64,000 nucleotides of DNA from Aporrectodea caliginosa (GCA_020284085.1 JACEVL010000130.1:1448408-1512407), one strand, 5' to 3'; counted from the stretch's first letter, positions 44,100 through 56,083 are shown. Numbers and translations are program-made. Notes: generated by a model not told the origin, from the letters alone.

Positions 44100-45961
44100 C
44101 AATCATGGTTTAGAACTGTTAGTGATACAGCAACCCAGAGAGTATGTGTTCCAGATTTGTCTAAACGTAAAGCTTCTGTGAGCAGCCATTACTGCGCTGG
44201 CGTGTGATTTACGTTCACAAAACACGCCAGGAACCAGTGGCAACACTACGAGCATGGCAGAAGTGGTACAGCTGGTCACCACGACTGAATGATTTAACAT
44301 CACATCACTAAACAGCCATTGCACAGTCTTCCTAACTCAAGTGCAGCAAGGAAATACTGCCAGAAGACAAAGTTATTGTGCTGTTTGACTTTGCAGAGAA
44401 TGATTCATTTATGGTGCAAGATTCAATACAGGGGTTCTACTTGGAGAACAGACAAAGAAGACTGGATTACTTGAAGAGTGGCATTTCTTTACAACCAGCC
44501 ATGGAAACAGCGTGTGAGGCTGCAATTGTGAAACCCTCAACCAGAACCAGTGTACGGTACAACAGATGATATACTCACTCCGGAACAACTGTATCGATGG
44601 ACTCATGCTAACCAGTGGCGTAACAACCATGTAACGAGGGTGGACAAAGTCAAGGGGCCCCGAGGTCCGAAGTACCCCAAACTTTTTAACGTGAGTTCAG
44701 CAGAAACTTGAAACAACAAAACCTGTATTGGACATACTGAAACTTATATCGAGCTCTCGCATCACGTCATCCCTATATGCCGGAATTGGCTACTGCCTGT
44801 GTGCTGTTTGCCGCTCTCCCAGTCATCCTCGCCATTTCGTTCTCCAAATTGAAAATCATAACGACGTATCTTAGATCCACTATCTCACAGGACAGACTTG
44901 ATGGCCTTGCGATCGAACATGAATGTGGACAAATTGAATATTGATGACTTGATAGACACATTTGCGAACAGTAAAGTTAGAATATCCAAATTCATGCAAC
45001 AATTCTCTGAAGAATAACAGACTACAGTCTACATCAGTGCTTCCCAAACTTTTCAGTGTCACGGACCGGCAGGAATTAACTTTCAGTGTCACGGACCGGC
45101 AGAAATTTTCCCACTGCAGGAGGACCGGTGTCAAATTTATGAATTATTTCTCTCTTTCGTTTTTGATCACCTAAATTCCTCAAAATGTATTAAAATTGAT
45201 TTAAATGCACGTTTTGCCAATTATGTCTCTATTGCCCTGTAAATACTTCACTTTGCGGACCGGCAACTGAGGGCTCGTGGACCGGCACCGGTCCGTGGAC
45301 CACCACCATGGGAGAAATTTGGTTCACGATTTCTGCTCCATGTACGCCCCTATTAAACTCAACTACAATGAGTACACTGACCGTACACTGTCGGTGGGAA
45401 GATGAGATGGCAATGGAGAGGACTGGCTATCCACCCGCATGTGCCGAGGCTAAGAAAATGAAGTCGCTAACACTTTATACCCATGGCTAGCTTAAGTGAC
45501 TGCTCCTCCTCCTTCTTCCTCATTATTTTCACTCTTTAGTCTCGTTAATGGGTAAGGGTGCTAAGCATAGTGTCCAAGGGCAAGGGCCCCCAGCTAGGTT
45601 GTTACGCCACTGATGCTAACTTGTTAGGAATAAAAAATTTTGTTGGCGAGTCAGGTAGAGGCAAATAGATAGAAGATAGATTATCTTGTGCTGAAAGTAT
45701 ACACAATTGAGGCTGCATTATGGAGATATTTCATGAAAATCATGATGCTTTTGTAAACCTATGCAGCCTAAAGGTCCTGAAAAGTCAAATTTGTGGCCAA
45801 GACGCTGGGATGGCGGCTGGATTCCAGTTAACCATCTCTTTTCTACCATTGAGGACTTGGTCACTATTACTGTGTGTCAGTGTAAACTTGACCTGACATC
45901 CGACAGACAGATCGTGACTAACTGGAAGCTCTTCACAGAGAAACATTACAACAGACATTAA
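44100..45961 (+). pseudogene. Decayed transposase of element A2
   Basis: Same fragments as at 37380-39632: FDFAENDSFMVQDSIQGF, WHFFTTSHGNSV, ILTPEQLYRWTHAN and the C-terminal MQPKGPEKSNLWPRRW, with the same stops and the same hAT insertion. Confidence 0.6.
44613..45612. mobile_element. hAT-type element nested in the A2 transposase
   Basis: Same site, same termini and same duplication ATGCTAAC as the insertion at 37892 in copy 1. Shorter: the inner MITE starting at 45035 is cut at about 45306, where the sequence jumps to CCATGGGAGAAATTTGG. Confidence 0.9.
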
Positions 45962-46424
45962 ATTACCAAAGTGGTAGAAAAAACTGACAGCGTAACGAAC
46001 ATTAAATTACAAGTGATACAAAATAGAAATACGTTGTAAAAATATAGAAAATAAACACTTTTGCACAATTTAAAGTGAAATATGTTAAAGGCGATCGCCG
46101 ATAATAAAGACTTTTTGACAAGAAATTCTAGCTGTCGCCTAAACATGTCCGTTTATAGCCCAAAAAATCCGCGCAAATGGTCGAACTAATACAAAAAGTA
46201 CCGCGTTTAAGGCACATTTTCAATAATTTTTTAAGTTATGTTCCGAAATGAATTAAGTGATGCCTCTCGCTGAAAAGTTTTAAAATATGTTTTTCTTGAA
46301 TACATAAAAGTTTGTTGCTTTTATCCACAAGATGAACAATGCACTGCCTTTTTGGACCTTATCCTCCTCACTATCATTTTATTTGCGAGATCCGATAAAA
46401 AATGCCTACTAAGTCTTACTTATA

Positions 46425-46960
<536 letters not shown>

Positions 46961-47643
46961 AAAGAAGAAAAAGAAGAATCTACTAAACAAACTGCTGCAG
47001 AACATTTAAGGCTTTCTGTTTAAGAATTTGACGCATTTGACCGTAATAATGACACCTGATACATACAGCAATTATACAGAACTAGATGTCTTCTTTTGGC
47101 ATCACATTTTATTATCTATACAGATTTAAATATAGATGCCATTCTGATCTTAATATAACCCAACCGTATAAGGCGGGCATATCAAGCAATGACCTTCATA
47201 AAATTTAGTACACGTGTATGTAAGCCAATATTCACGCTGGCTTACCAGGCTTTTAGTTAGCTATGGTATACCTCAACATTCTCAACGTGCATTCTAGTCA
47301 CATCTGAAAGGCGACTTGTTACGCAAAAAGTGTTGGAAGTTAAGCAATAATAAACGGAAAGGTCATATCACATGTCTAAAACCTATCCTAGTTCAACCCA
47401 AATAATAATAATAATCTAAGAACGTCTACAGATCCATTGCAATGACACCAAGATGTCAGTCGGTGTGCATGCCAAATTCAATGGCTAAGTCCTATCAAAG
47501 GCCAAAAGGGATATCCAATAAGAAGCAGGTTAAGGGGGAAATGGGTCCAAGAAATGGTGAGTTTTATTCGAGTTCCTACAATGTAAATGGCTAACACAGA
47601 TTCTGCAGAGTGAACGTTTATTGGAAGACAGTTTCGGAGTCTG
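46961..47643. other. No gene seen
   Basis: AT-rich sequence with a short (AAT)n near 47400. Confidence 0.5.
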
Positions 47644-48008
47644 GGGCCGGTATCACGAAATAGAGTATCCGTCCTAAGACTATCCGGGGGTGTATGAATG
47701 TATCCCTCCGGATGGAATAAACCGGTTTAGAGTATCCGGGGGGATAAACCATTCTGTCCCCCATCGTCATACGAATCACGATAGCCTCGACTAAAATCCA
47801 GTCAAAATCACCAAAAACGAAGTAAATTGATTTGAGGTCGACTTACAAACTAAAGATACGCAATTTAAAAATGTTATGTGTACAATAAATCCAAACAGTA
47901 CGACTGAATACACTTAGAAACCGCCAAAAATGCAAACTAAACCGAATACTCCATTTCGCTAAGGGGATACTCATGTATGGGGGTTACTCTATTTCGTGAC
48001 AACGGCAT
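47644..48008. mobile_element. MITE, about 365 bp
   Basis: Left end GGGGCCGGTATCACGAAATA and right end TCTATTTCGTGACAACGGCA are inverted repeats. The GGCCGGTxxCACGAAA terminus resembles PIF/Harbinger-type MITEs. Subterminal GTATCCGGGGGG words. No coding capacity. Confidence 0.65.
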
Positions 48009-50437
48009 CGGAAAAAGGTATGGTCCACTGTCACTAGAGTTTACACCGTGTTTCCGATTTCCTGACGTTTCATTGAAGATGAGGAAAGACGACATCCGAA
48101 TAGTCCGCAGCACAAGACACCCACCTCACAAAATTAATGGTAGAATATGATGGAACTATAAAATTAACATTCCACAACTGGTTTCTTGGCTAAACACTTA
48201 TTCATAGGTACCTACATTTTGCAGATAATGTGTCCTTTAGCCAACTACATGTAAAGTGACTAAAGCTAGGCTATACAAAAATAAAATTGTAAGTATAAAT
48301 TTACTTTAAAATGTGTATAATAATTGGATTATTGATCATGTTGTTTTTAGTTTAATGTTACTAGACATTGCGTTTAAGAGCATACCTGTGATCTCATAGA
48401 AACTTTAATTAAAGTATTCGAAATGCTTAACATAACTGAATCTTTCTTAAAAGTGAAAGGTCTTTATCGAGTCTTTGGTATGCTGTTCAAACGATAAGCT
48501 TTGTTTGCAGGCTATCCTTAGCAACGACCTTTCGGTCTTAGTACGTGTAAATATCGACTACCTATAACCCGAGTGCTTAAGTTTTATAGGCATGTAGGCC
48601 TACAGTGAGCCAGTGGCGCAACCAGGACTTCCAGAAAATTACGCAATTTCCAACTCCACTGAGGAAGGGTCAAAGCCCCCTCCCCCGGGGAAGAGAATTT
48701 TCATTTATGGGTTTCTAAAGGTGAATTTTTGAGACCATCTTTTTGTTAAAAGTAGTTCTTTGGCAAATTATATAATTTCAAAATTTGGTTTTTAAAATTT
48801 GCTTAGCTGCGAAGTTCTTAATCTATAACCGAAAGGTGTACAGACTGATTAAGCGCCATTTCACCATTCCGGATATTACTACTAAATAAATAAGTAAGTA
48901 TGTTAAGCGTTCTAGGATATTTAGGAAATTAGGCCTACTGATAGGAAAGGGTAGGTCTACACAGCAATAGTAAGATGTGTAGTGTACATTGATGGTTAAT
49001 GGTTATTAGCCTTCTCAGAAAGCAATGCATTTCAAAACAGTAGGCCTATTTTCCAAATTTCACAGGATAGCTTTTGTTCAACATGCTGGTTATTTACACA
49101 ATGACTAGTTTCAAACTTAACCACCTAGACTATCGTGGTTAGGCCCTATTCGGTGTTCCGAGACTTCGATGTGTGTTTGGACTGCTTGTTTGCGTTGCCA
49201 ATAACAACATGCGGCTTGAGACTTGACGAGGACACCATGAGAATAATTGTAGTTGGCCCAGTGTCGTCGTGAGAGCTTCAAGGTTGGGGGGGGGCAAGGT
49301 ATGGATCTGGGCTTACAGCAGAGCGCAAAGGAAGGGCTCTTGCTGGGGTCTGGGCGAACCGGCGAAGTTGGAGATTTTAGCGTTAGTAGCCAATATTTTC
49401 GTGTTCAATTCAACAAGTTCTGAATTTCACAGTTTCAGTAACACATGAATGTGTCTGGATTGAAAAATTCGTACTTGTCCGGATGTCCAGGCCACAATTT
49501 CTTACGAGACTGGAACCAGTATAAGTGCTAAATTGTAGTGGGTGAGGGTCATGGGCGTATTTAGGGGAATTACGGGTTCAAACCCCTTCGACATAAATAA
49601 TTGCCGAAATGTTATTAAAATATTTTTACAAAAACACTGTGCACCTACGTGGTTGTTCTCAATGATTTCTTCCCAGTAAATCTGGTGAGACACCTCGGAG
49701 GATTGTCGTTGACGTCCAAGACATCAACTGTGAACATCTTGGTTGAAACGCGGGACGGATGGCCATCATTCTGGTAGATGAAAGTTACCAAATTCCTGTA
49801 ATTAATCAACTAATCATAACTGAATAATTCATTAGATGAAACAATTGTCATAATCTCTTATTATGCACAGTTGAAGTCGTTAGGTTCAGACTAAAGCTTC
49901 ATTTTGAATCAAAAATTTATCGTGACTGATCGACGAATTAGCATTCAACCACAGTTAATCACATTATAATAGCATTATCAGAAAATTAGCAACCCAGTTG
50001 AATTGCAGTTTCACAGTATTTAATTTTTCTAATTTAACTGCATAACCAAATTAAAGAAAGCAGCACATTCTTATACATGCAACCAGTTGTTCAGGCAAAC
50101 AAGTTTATCCAATTATTCTGGATTCTAGCAATGCCCAGTTTTAAATAGCAATGTGTGTATGGACAAAGGGAGAGATTACAAGCTGTCACGAAGGCACCTT
50201 GTTCACAAATTGGGATTTCACTCTCCTCTGTCTCTCTCTGGGTCTCTCTCTGTGTCTCTCTCTCTGTATGTCTGTCTGTCTCCCCTCTTTCTCCCCCAGT
50301 CATTGCTAGGATGACAAATACTTTTTAGCCATGGTGGATAAGCAGGATAATATTATTATGGTGCTACGGTGGTGCTTAAACAATAAACAGTCTTGGTGCA
50401 ATACATCTGTTCAGTGACTCGTATACGTAGCCGTGCC
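48009..50437. other. Intergenic with decayed element ends, no gene seen
   Basis: CAGTGGCGCAACCAGGACTT at about 48611 and CATGGGCGTATTTAGG at about 49549 look like left ends of hAT-like or GGGCGTA-type MITEs without clear partners. A CTCT/TCTG-rich stretch lies at 50220-50290. No supported gene. Confidence 0.4.
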
Positions 50438-50445
50438 GAAGCCAC

Positions 50446-51270
50446 CAGTGCTACCACTCCTATGTTTTTCCTCCAAGATCTATGTTTTTTGGTATCGTCT
50501 ATGTTTCTATGTTTCTATGTTTTTTTGTCCGAAATCTATGTTTTTCTTTCATGGAAGCTTTTACGTGTTAAAAAAGGTACTCTTTCAGCAATTCCTAAAG
50601 CAATACTTAAATTTGTTTAAGGCATTTTCATGAAGTAGGGATTCAACACTCGGCACTTCACTAAAACCAGCCAAAATACGGTCATCTGTCTAACTTCGTG
50701 TGTCAGATTCTGGCATTGCTCCACTCTTTAGCTAGTGTGGAAAGAGTTTTCTCTCATATGAATCTTGTGAAAACAAAGCAGACAGACTACATTGCGACAC
50801 TGTAGCAAAGAGACTAATTCCAAAGGAAGCAATCGAATATCAAGGAGCTTGTTGTTACATGTGGAGTTGTGGACACTTTCAAAATCTGTCGTTGAAGATG
50901 TGAAAGAAATGCTGTGTGACAAACGATACTGCGAGAAACTGGCAAAGACCGTGCAGAAAAATAAGCTGGACTAGTAAACTTCAATGAAGATGCATCCTTT
51001 TAACAATTGTTGCAATGTGTTGCATTGATCCAATGATCCTACTATCATCCTACGCTTAATTGCAGCAATAATATTTGTGACAGGTATGTGTTTTTGATTT
51101 CTGGTGATTAATTTATGTAGCAAATGTGTTACCTACAGTAGTACTGCTGTGTTTCATTACTAATTTTAACTAATTCCACACGTATTCCTTTAAAAACGTG
51201 TCTATGTTTTTCTATGTTTTTTGATCTATCGACATATGTTTTTTCGAAAATCTAGAGTGGTAACACTGCG
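50446..51270 (+). mobile_element. hAT element 1 (internally deleted, TATGTTTTT arrays)
   Basis: Termini CAGTGCTACCACTCC and AGAGTGGTAACACTG. Flanks CGAAGCCAC / CGAAGCAC look like an 8-bp duplication with one extra base. Subterminal arrays of CTATGTTTTT: about six at 50459-50550 and three at 51200-51240, in the same orientation at both ends. 825 bp long. Confidence 0.85.
50690..50974 (+). pseudogene. hAT transposase dimerisation-domain remnant
   Basis: With frame changes: VCQILALLHSLASVERVFSH, MNLVKTKQTDYIATL, then LIPKEAIEYQGAC, then SKSVVEDVKEMLC. It aligns with the end of the protein at 52032-52724 (LPHSSACVERIFSQVNMVKT ... SKSLVADVAEG). Frameshifted, so dead; it shows hAT elements 1 and 2 are siblings. 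Confidence 0.8.
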
Positions 51271-52031
51271 AAGCACCCTTGTGAGTTTCTTAAAGGGCAC
51301 TATACAAGTGCTCTGATACATACATACATACATGCATACATTCATACAATACTTACAAACGACTGTATCATCTACTTTAAAAATAAACTGTCCGTCCAAT
51401 ATTGCCTTTTCTATAGATTTCTCTTGACTCCATTTAATTCTTTAGGTCTACTTAAAACTTAATTTGTAATGTCTGAATTTCATACCACAATCGAACGTAC
51501 AAAATGGATGAACCCAAGTGCAAGAACTCGAAACAATAGAACCATAGATTATAGACAGCGTTACCACTCCTTGGGTTTTTCCCCAAGATCTTGGGTTTTT
51601 TGATCCGACCTTGGGTTCTGGTTTTTTTCCTGAAGACCTTGGGTTTTTTCCTTGGGTTTTTAATTACTTATTAATTTATTAACTGAATCATATATTTCAC
51701 GTAAAAATTCAACTTTCCTCTCCAAAATAATTAAAATCGTACAAAATGACAGTGATAATAAAATAAAACAAAGATAATAGATTGTCCATTACGGTCTGGA
51801 TGATCGAGATCAATAAAAGTCTTAATATTTGTGCAGCGTGGTCTATGCTATTGCTAAATATAGAACTTAGTATAGCTCTAAAAGCAGATTGCATGATTTG
51901 CATCATTGCTCTTTTTCCGGAAGTCAAACTTTTGCCGCTTTGCGCGTTCGAAATAAAGTCAAAGTCTAAAATATTATATTTTTTACTTTAAGTAATTAAG
52001 TTTAAACATTAAATCAAAGTAAAAAATTGGA

Positions 52032-52724
52032 ATGTGTGATAGAAGTAATAGTTCCAGCGATTCGGACTATGATGAAAAGAAAAACAAAGTCAACAAACGT
52101 AGTAGCAGCAGTGTTGCTAGTGTTACTAGTGCAACATATCCAGCTAAAAAAACGAAATCATGGTATCAGCAGTCATTTAATAACAATTGGCTTCAAGATC
52201 CGGAGCTCAAGGATTGGATTGAAGCTGATTCTAAAGACAGGTTTGTGGTCAGATGCAAGGTATGTGACTTTAGTCTCTCGAATATAAACAAATCGTCGCT
52301 GTTAGCGCACAAAATGACACAGAAACATGTCAAGAATTTTGAATTTAAAAAAGACATGACAAATATCAAGACGTTCTTTGTAACTCCCAAGACACCTTCG
52401 TTAAGAGAACAAGTGGCCAAAGCCGAACTCCTTCATGTTGAATTTTGGTTTAAATTGAGCAATGATCACATGAAATTCGGACTTTTGTCAAACTTTATGT
52501 GTGGACTCATGGCTCTGCCACACTCGTCGGCATGTGTTGAGAGAATTTTCTCACAGGTAAATATGGTCAAGACTGCTCAAACGAACAAACTGCATGCTGA
52601 AACTGTTGCCAGCCGTCTACTTGCTAAACAAGCAATTGCTAGAGACGGTGTCGACTGCCATGCTTGGACTCCTTCCAAGTCTTTGGTTGCGGATGTTGCT
52701 GAAGGACGTTGTCATCAGCGTTAA
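52032..52724 (+). CDS. hAT-derived zinc-finger plus dimerisation protein lacking the catalytic core
   Basis: Intact 230-residue frame from ATG 52032. Residues 1-45 are Ser/Lys-rich. Residues 46-102 form the hAT-type zinc finger: NNWLQDPELKDWIEADS, then Cys75-x2-Cys78 and His93/His99 (RCKVCDF ... LLAHKMTQKHVKN). Residues 121-137 (SLREQVAKAELL) fit the start of the usual catalytic domain, which then stops. Residues 150-205 are the C-terminal hAT dimerisation region (FMCGLMALPHSSACVERIFS, QVNMVKTAQTNKLHAETVAS). A normal hAT transposase is 600-700 residues, so some 400 residues including the RNase H-like catalytic Asp/Glu are missing, in frame, between about 135 and 145. DNA binding and dimerisation without cleavage would suit a repressor; this is inference. 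An AATAAA lies at 54321, beyond the nested insertion. Confidence 0.88.
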   Translation: MCDRSNSSSDSDYDEKKNKVNKRSSSSVASVTSATYPAKKTKSWYQQSFNNNWLQDPELKDWIEADSKDRFVVRCKVCDFSLSNINKSSLLAHKMTQKHVKNFEFKKDMTNIKTFFVTPKTPSLREQVAKAELLHVEFWFKLSNDHMKFGLLSNFMCGLMALPHSSACVERIFSQVNMVKTAQTNKLHAETVASRLLAKQAIARDGVDCHAWTPSKSLVADVAEGRCHQR

Positions 52725-52784
52725 AGTGAGAGACAAAAACTTACAAAAATGCAGGTAAGCACAACTTTGGTTACATTACCTCCT

Positions 52785-54258
52785 AGGCCTGGGAGTCACT
52801 TTGGTCAGCCAATCTGACCCCACTTGACCCTAAAGTGACTTGAGGTCGACTTGAAGTCGACAACTTGGAGTCAAAACGACTTGACCCGACTTGGCAGAAA
52901 AACAACCAACTTCCGACTTAAAGTTGACTTCTGACATGGTAATTACGATTACGTACGGCAAATAATACAAAAATATCAGGTCAATTTGCCTGGCAAGCAT
53001 TAATTTCTTATACTAATGAGTAATGAGATCACAACACCAGGTCTGATGAATAAAATTGCTTATTAGGCCTATTTTAAGCTGCTTGTGTTTGTGCCTGAAC
53101 AAGTTTGTAATGCTCTAATGGGTTAACAGAAGAATCTGCAGCGGACCGCGGACTGGTTGCACTGAATGGCGTGTTATAATGACACAGTTTAATTCTGTTG
53201 TCATAATTATTTGGCCACTAACGTCATTCAAATAGCAATGCATGCGTATCATCCCACAGTACTACCACTCACCGACAATATAGTCGATCATTGTCTAGTA
53301 CAACAGTTTTTCCGTCTGCAAACGACTAATGCAGTGCACCAAAGTAGCGCCAAACGATCGATTGATTAGTATGAGATCCAGATTTCTTTGGGTCGAATTC
53401 AATGACGACTAAAAGTTCATTGATTTGCGCGCGTTCAGCTCTTGATAAGGCAGACGTGCTAACATTTATATTAACATTTCGATTCACCAGTTTTATGAAA
53501 CGTACGTGTGACGCTTTAACATATAATAAATCATGATATAGATAAATCGACACCGATAAAAAATAAGTAGGTAGCCTAACTGCTTAGCCCAACCGACGAA
53601 ACCGGCGTCGATAATACAAAATGATATCGCAGTACCGTTCTGCGGTTTGGATATTTCTTCTTACTCTTTCAAATGAGATGAAAATCAATTTTTATCTTCA
53701 ACACTTCAATTCAATATATATCGACAACATAAATCAACTATATTTCTTAACACTTCACTCTCAATATACAGCTCTATCTACTGTATTAAGACTACTGCAT
53801 TATTCAAATCGACTGTTATAATCAGCAATTTCTAACCTTTCCCGCGCTATTAATATTATATTAGCACGTGCTCAGTACAATTAGCTATATTCAGTCAATG
53901 TTTACATAAGACAAACGGCGCTGACCCCCCCGCTCAATTAGATCATGTTTATACATATATAATTACATACAGGTGTATTGTCATGACATAACCCTAACAC
54001 ACTAGGTCTTAAAAACGCTCGTTCACACTAAAAACAATATACAACTGCTTAAATACCGCCGTGGCCTCACGAGCATTAGTGTTGCGAGATAAATTTAGAT
54101 TTGTTTGTGTCTCAAGTCGGTTTAAGTCGACTTGTGAAGAAAACAACTTGAGGTCACTTTTCTGTACAAATTCGACTTGGGGGTCAGTTGCGCTAAGCAG
54201 AAACGACTCGACTCGACTTGGGATGCCCAAGTCGACTGGGGTCGACTTATTGGGGTCG
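52785..54258. mobile_element. 1.47-kb element nested in hAT 2, with GTCGACTT arrays and 21-bp flanking repeats
   Basis: Flanked by ACTTTGGTTACATTACCTCC plus T at 52764-52784 and 54259-54279. Left end has GGCCTGGGAGTCACTTTGG and about 130 bp of GACTTGAGGTCGACTTGAAG words; the right 180 bp has AAGTCGACTTG and CTCGACTTGGG words. Interior has no recognisable gene. Removing it restores continuous hAT 2 sequence. Confidence 0.75.
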
Positions 54259-54654
54259 ACTTTGGTTACATTACCTCCTTCTGAAGAAGAAGATGTTTAT
54301 GACGTTATTGGCGTATTGAAATAAACATTTGAGCGTTTTAAGGTTTGAAAATTTGAAATTAAATAAACAAACTTCATTTGAATCATATGACTTGATTGCT
54401 ACATTAATTCGTCATATTTTCAATTAACATTTTCAAATTTTGACCAATAGAACAAAAAGTTTATTTTAAAAACCGGTTTAATTGCATTATATTATAATAT
54501 TTATCATTTATAATATATGATTTATTAATTATTATGTTATTATCCCCTTAATGTTTCAAAAGTTTGCTGAAAAACTGACCTTGGGTTTTCTTGTTTTTTT
54601 TATCGTCTGATCTTGGGTTTTTTATTTTTATTGAGTGGCAACACTGATTATAGA

Positions 54655-55373
54655 TATGAATGTCAACCCTGAATATTTTCTAGGTAAATTGTTATCCCGT
54701 TAATATTAGTCGACAAGAGTTTGTGGCAAGAAACAGAATTCGTTGTGTGGAAAATTTTTAATTGTAAAGAAATGTAATGTGTTTTTCGCTCACGTTAACG
54801 GCGATTAATTGACAGCTCTAGTTCAGACACAGTAAAACTATACCACCACCACCACCACCACCAGTAGCCTATAGGCTAACAATTAACAACACTACTTAAT
54901 AATGTCGTAAGACAAAAATGTCAACGGAAATTCCTCGTTCCTTTCCCCTCTGTATTCCCATCAGTGCGAGTAACAGAGCTGCCTCTAATTCTTCAGGGGT
55001 CCATTCTTGTTCAGGGGCTCATCCTTAAGAGCTGGGCAGTGGTCGATCTGACAAGGTAGGCTACTAGGTGTATTGAGATCACCTCTTCCTGCTCCAGGTT
55101 AGGGATGATCATGATGGGATGGGCGCCTAATAGGCTGCCATACGCGCAGTGTTTTATTACACACATGTTATGCGTGTTTTCTTATGGATTTCGTAGTCAG
55201 TTGTCGAGGTTCTAGCGACGACTTATTGGATAACGCTCGTCTGTTCGTGGAATAGTTGATGAAGCAGAAAATTTCGGAGTTTAATCCATCAATTTCGAAA
55301 GTTTAGTGGCTGAACGTTGAGGCTAAGGTAGCCGTCACGGTTCACTGAAGCGTGACTAGGCGAACAGTACGAC
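54655..55373. other. No gene seen upstream of the orphan gene
   Basis: Includes a short (CCA)n at 54843-54862. May contain the promoter of the gene at 55374; no TATA box is evident. Confidence 0.4.
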
Positions 55374-55814
55374 ATGGATAGAGCCAGCATGGAGTACTAC
55401 GATCAACGCTACTGCTATCACTGCTGCCATCTACAGTTCGCTGCCAGTCGGCTCGAGGAAGAGTGCGCTCGGCAACATGAGACAGCAGCTAACATCGCCG
55501 ACCCCAGTGACTCGTTCCTGCACAGTTTCAGTTTACTGCGGATGTATTCTCTTCAGCTGATGTTGTTGAGCGCCTTCGACGTGGCCGGCGTCGTCGATGA
55601 TCGAACGCTTCGGACTGTCGAACCCACTGGCGTCGAAGTCGTCACTGACTTCGTCCGCGCCATCTACCGAGTACCGAGCAGTACTATCAACCACAATTTC
55701 CGCCTTTTGTCAGAAGTCTGCACAGCCTCCAACCTCGATCGAACGTCAATTACATCTATCCATATACGATCGGACTGTTATTCCACGAGCCTCTTACCAG
55801 TGGACGATCCCTGA
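55374..55814 (+). CDS. Predicted single-exon gene, family unknown
   Basis: ATG at 55374 (G at -3, G at +4) opens a 146-residue frame to TGA at 55812-55814. Begins MDRASMEYYDQRYCYHCCHL then QFAASRLEEECARQHETAAN; middle DSFLHSFSLLRMYSLQLMLL; end DRTSITSIHIRSDCYSTSLL. Mostly helical-looking, several Cys near the N-terminus (YCYHCCH), no clear signal peptide or membrane span. Third codon positions are GC-rich in this frame (runs of gtc, gcc, ttc), unlike the surrounding DNA, which favours this frame over the overlapping one at 55597. An ATTAAA poly(A) signal lies at 55960-55965. I do not recognise a domain. Confidence 0.5.
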   Translation: MDRASMEYYDQRYCYHCCHLQFAASRLEEECARQHETAANIADPSDSFLHSFSLLRMYSLQLMLLSAFDVAGVVDDRTLRTVEPTGVEVVTDFVRAIYRVPSSTINHNFRLLSEVCTASNLDRTSITSIHIRSDCYSTSLLPVDDP

Positions 55815-55959
55815 CTTGTCGTCGGAACCTTTGGTAGTTTAACCATCACTGACTAGTGATCATTGTTTTACTCATTTATCTCTTATTTTTGTATTGCTCG
55901 CTTTATTTGCTATTATGTTTGCTGTGTAACTTGTTGCGGTGTGTCAACAAGGTTTTTCA

Positions 55960-55965
55960 ATTAAA
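55960..55965 (+). terminator. Poly(A) signal ATTAAA
   Basis: Common variant signal 146 nt after the stop at 55814. Confidence 0.4.
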
Positions 55966-56083
55966 CGAATATACATAGGCTACATACATACCAAATTGGC
56001 AAGGTGGTGGGACATATTACTTGTTTGCACGTGGCTTCCAGTCTGGTTCTCCATGCGAGTATGGGTTCAAATACGCCGCCAGT

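Larger units (their letters stand above)
41046..46372 (+). mobile_element. Long-inverted-repeat DNA transposon A, copy 2
   Basis: Same termini as copy 1: AGTGAGGACGATAAGCTC at the left and TATCCTCCTCACT at the right. It shares every nested feature but is shorter, mainly because the segment equivalent to 38585-38970 of copy 1 is missing (junction near 45306). Same orientation as copy 1, 1.0 kb away. Different flanking sequence on both sides shows separate insertions rather than one tandem duplication. Confidence 0.85.
51556..54646 (+). mobile_element. hAT element 2 (TTGGGTTTTT arrays), 3.1 kb
   Basis: Termini CAGCGTTACCACTCC and GAGTGGCAACACTG; perfect 8-bp duplication ATTATAGA at 51548-51555 and 54647-54654. 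Subterminal CTTGGGTTTTT words: about five on the left (51570-51660) and two on the right (54578-54622), in direct orientation. Encodes a miniature transposase-derived protein and is interrupted by a nested element at 52785-54258. Confidence 0.95.

Noticed and set aside
54061..54324. 87-codon plus-strand frame
   Set aside because: Runs through the GTCGACTT array of the nested element into hAT 2 sequence; an accidental fusion created by the insertion. The last residues (SEEEDVYDVIGVLK) may belong to the original transposase C-terminus.
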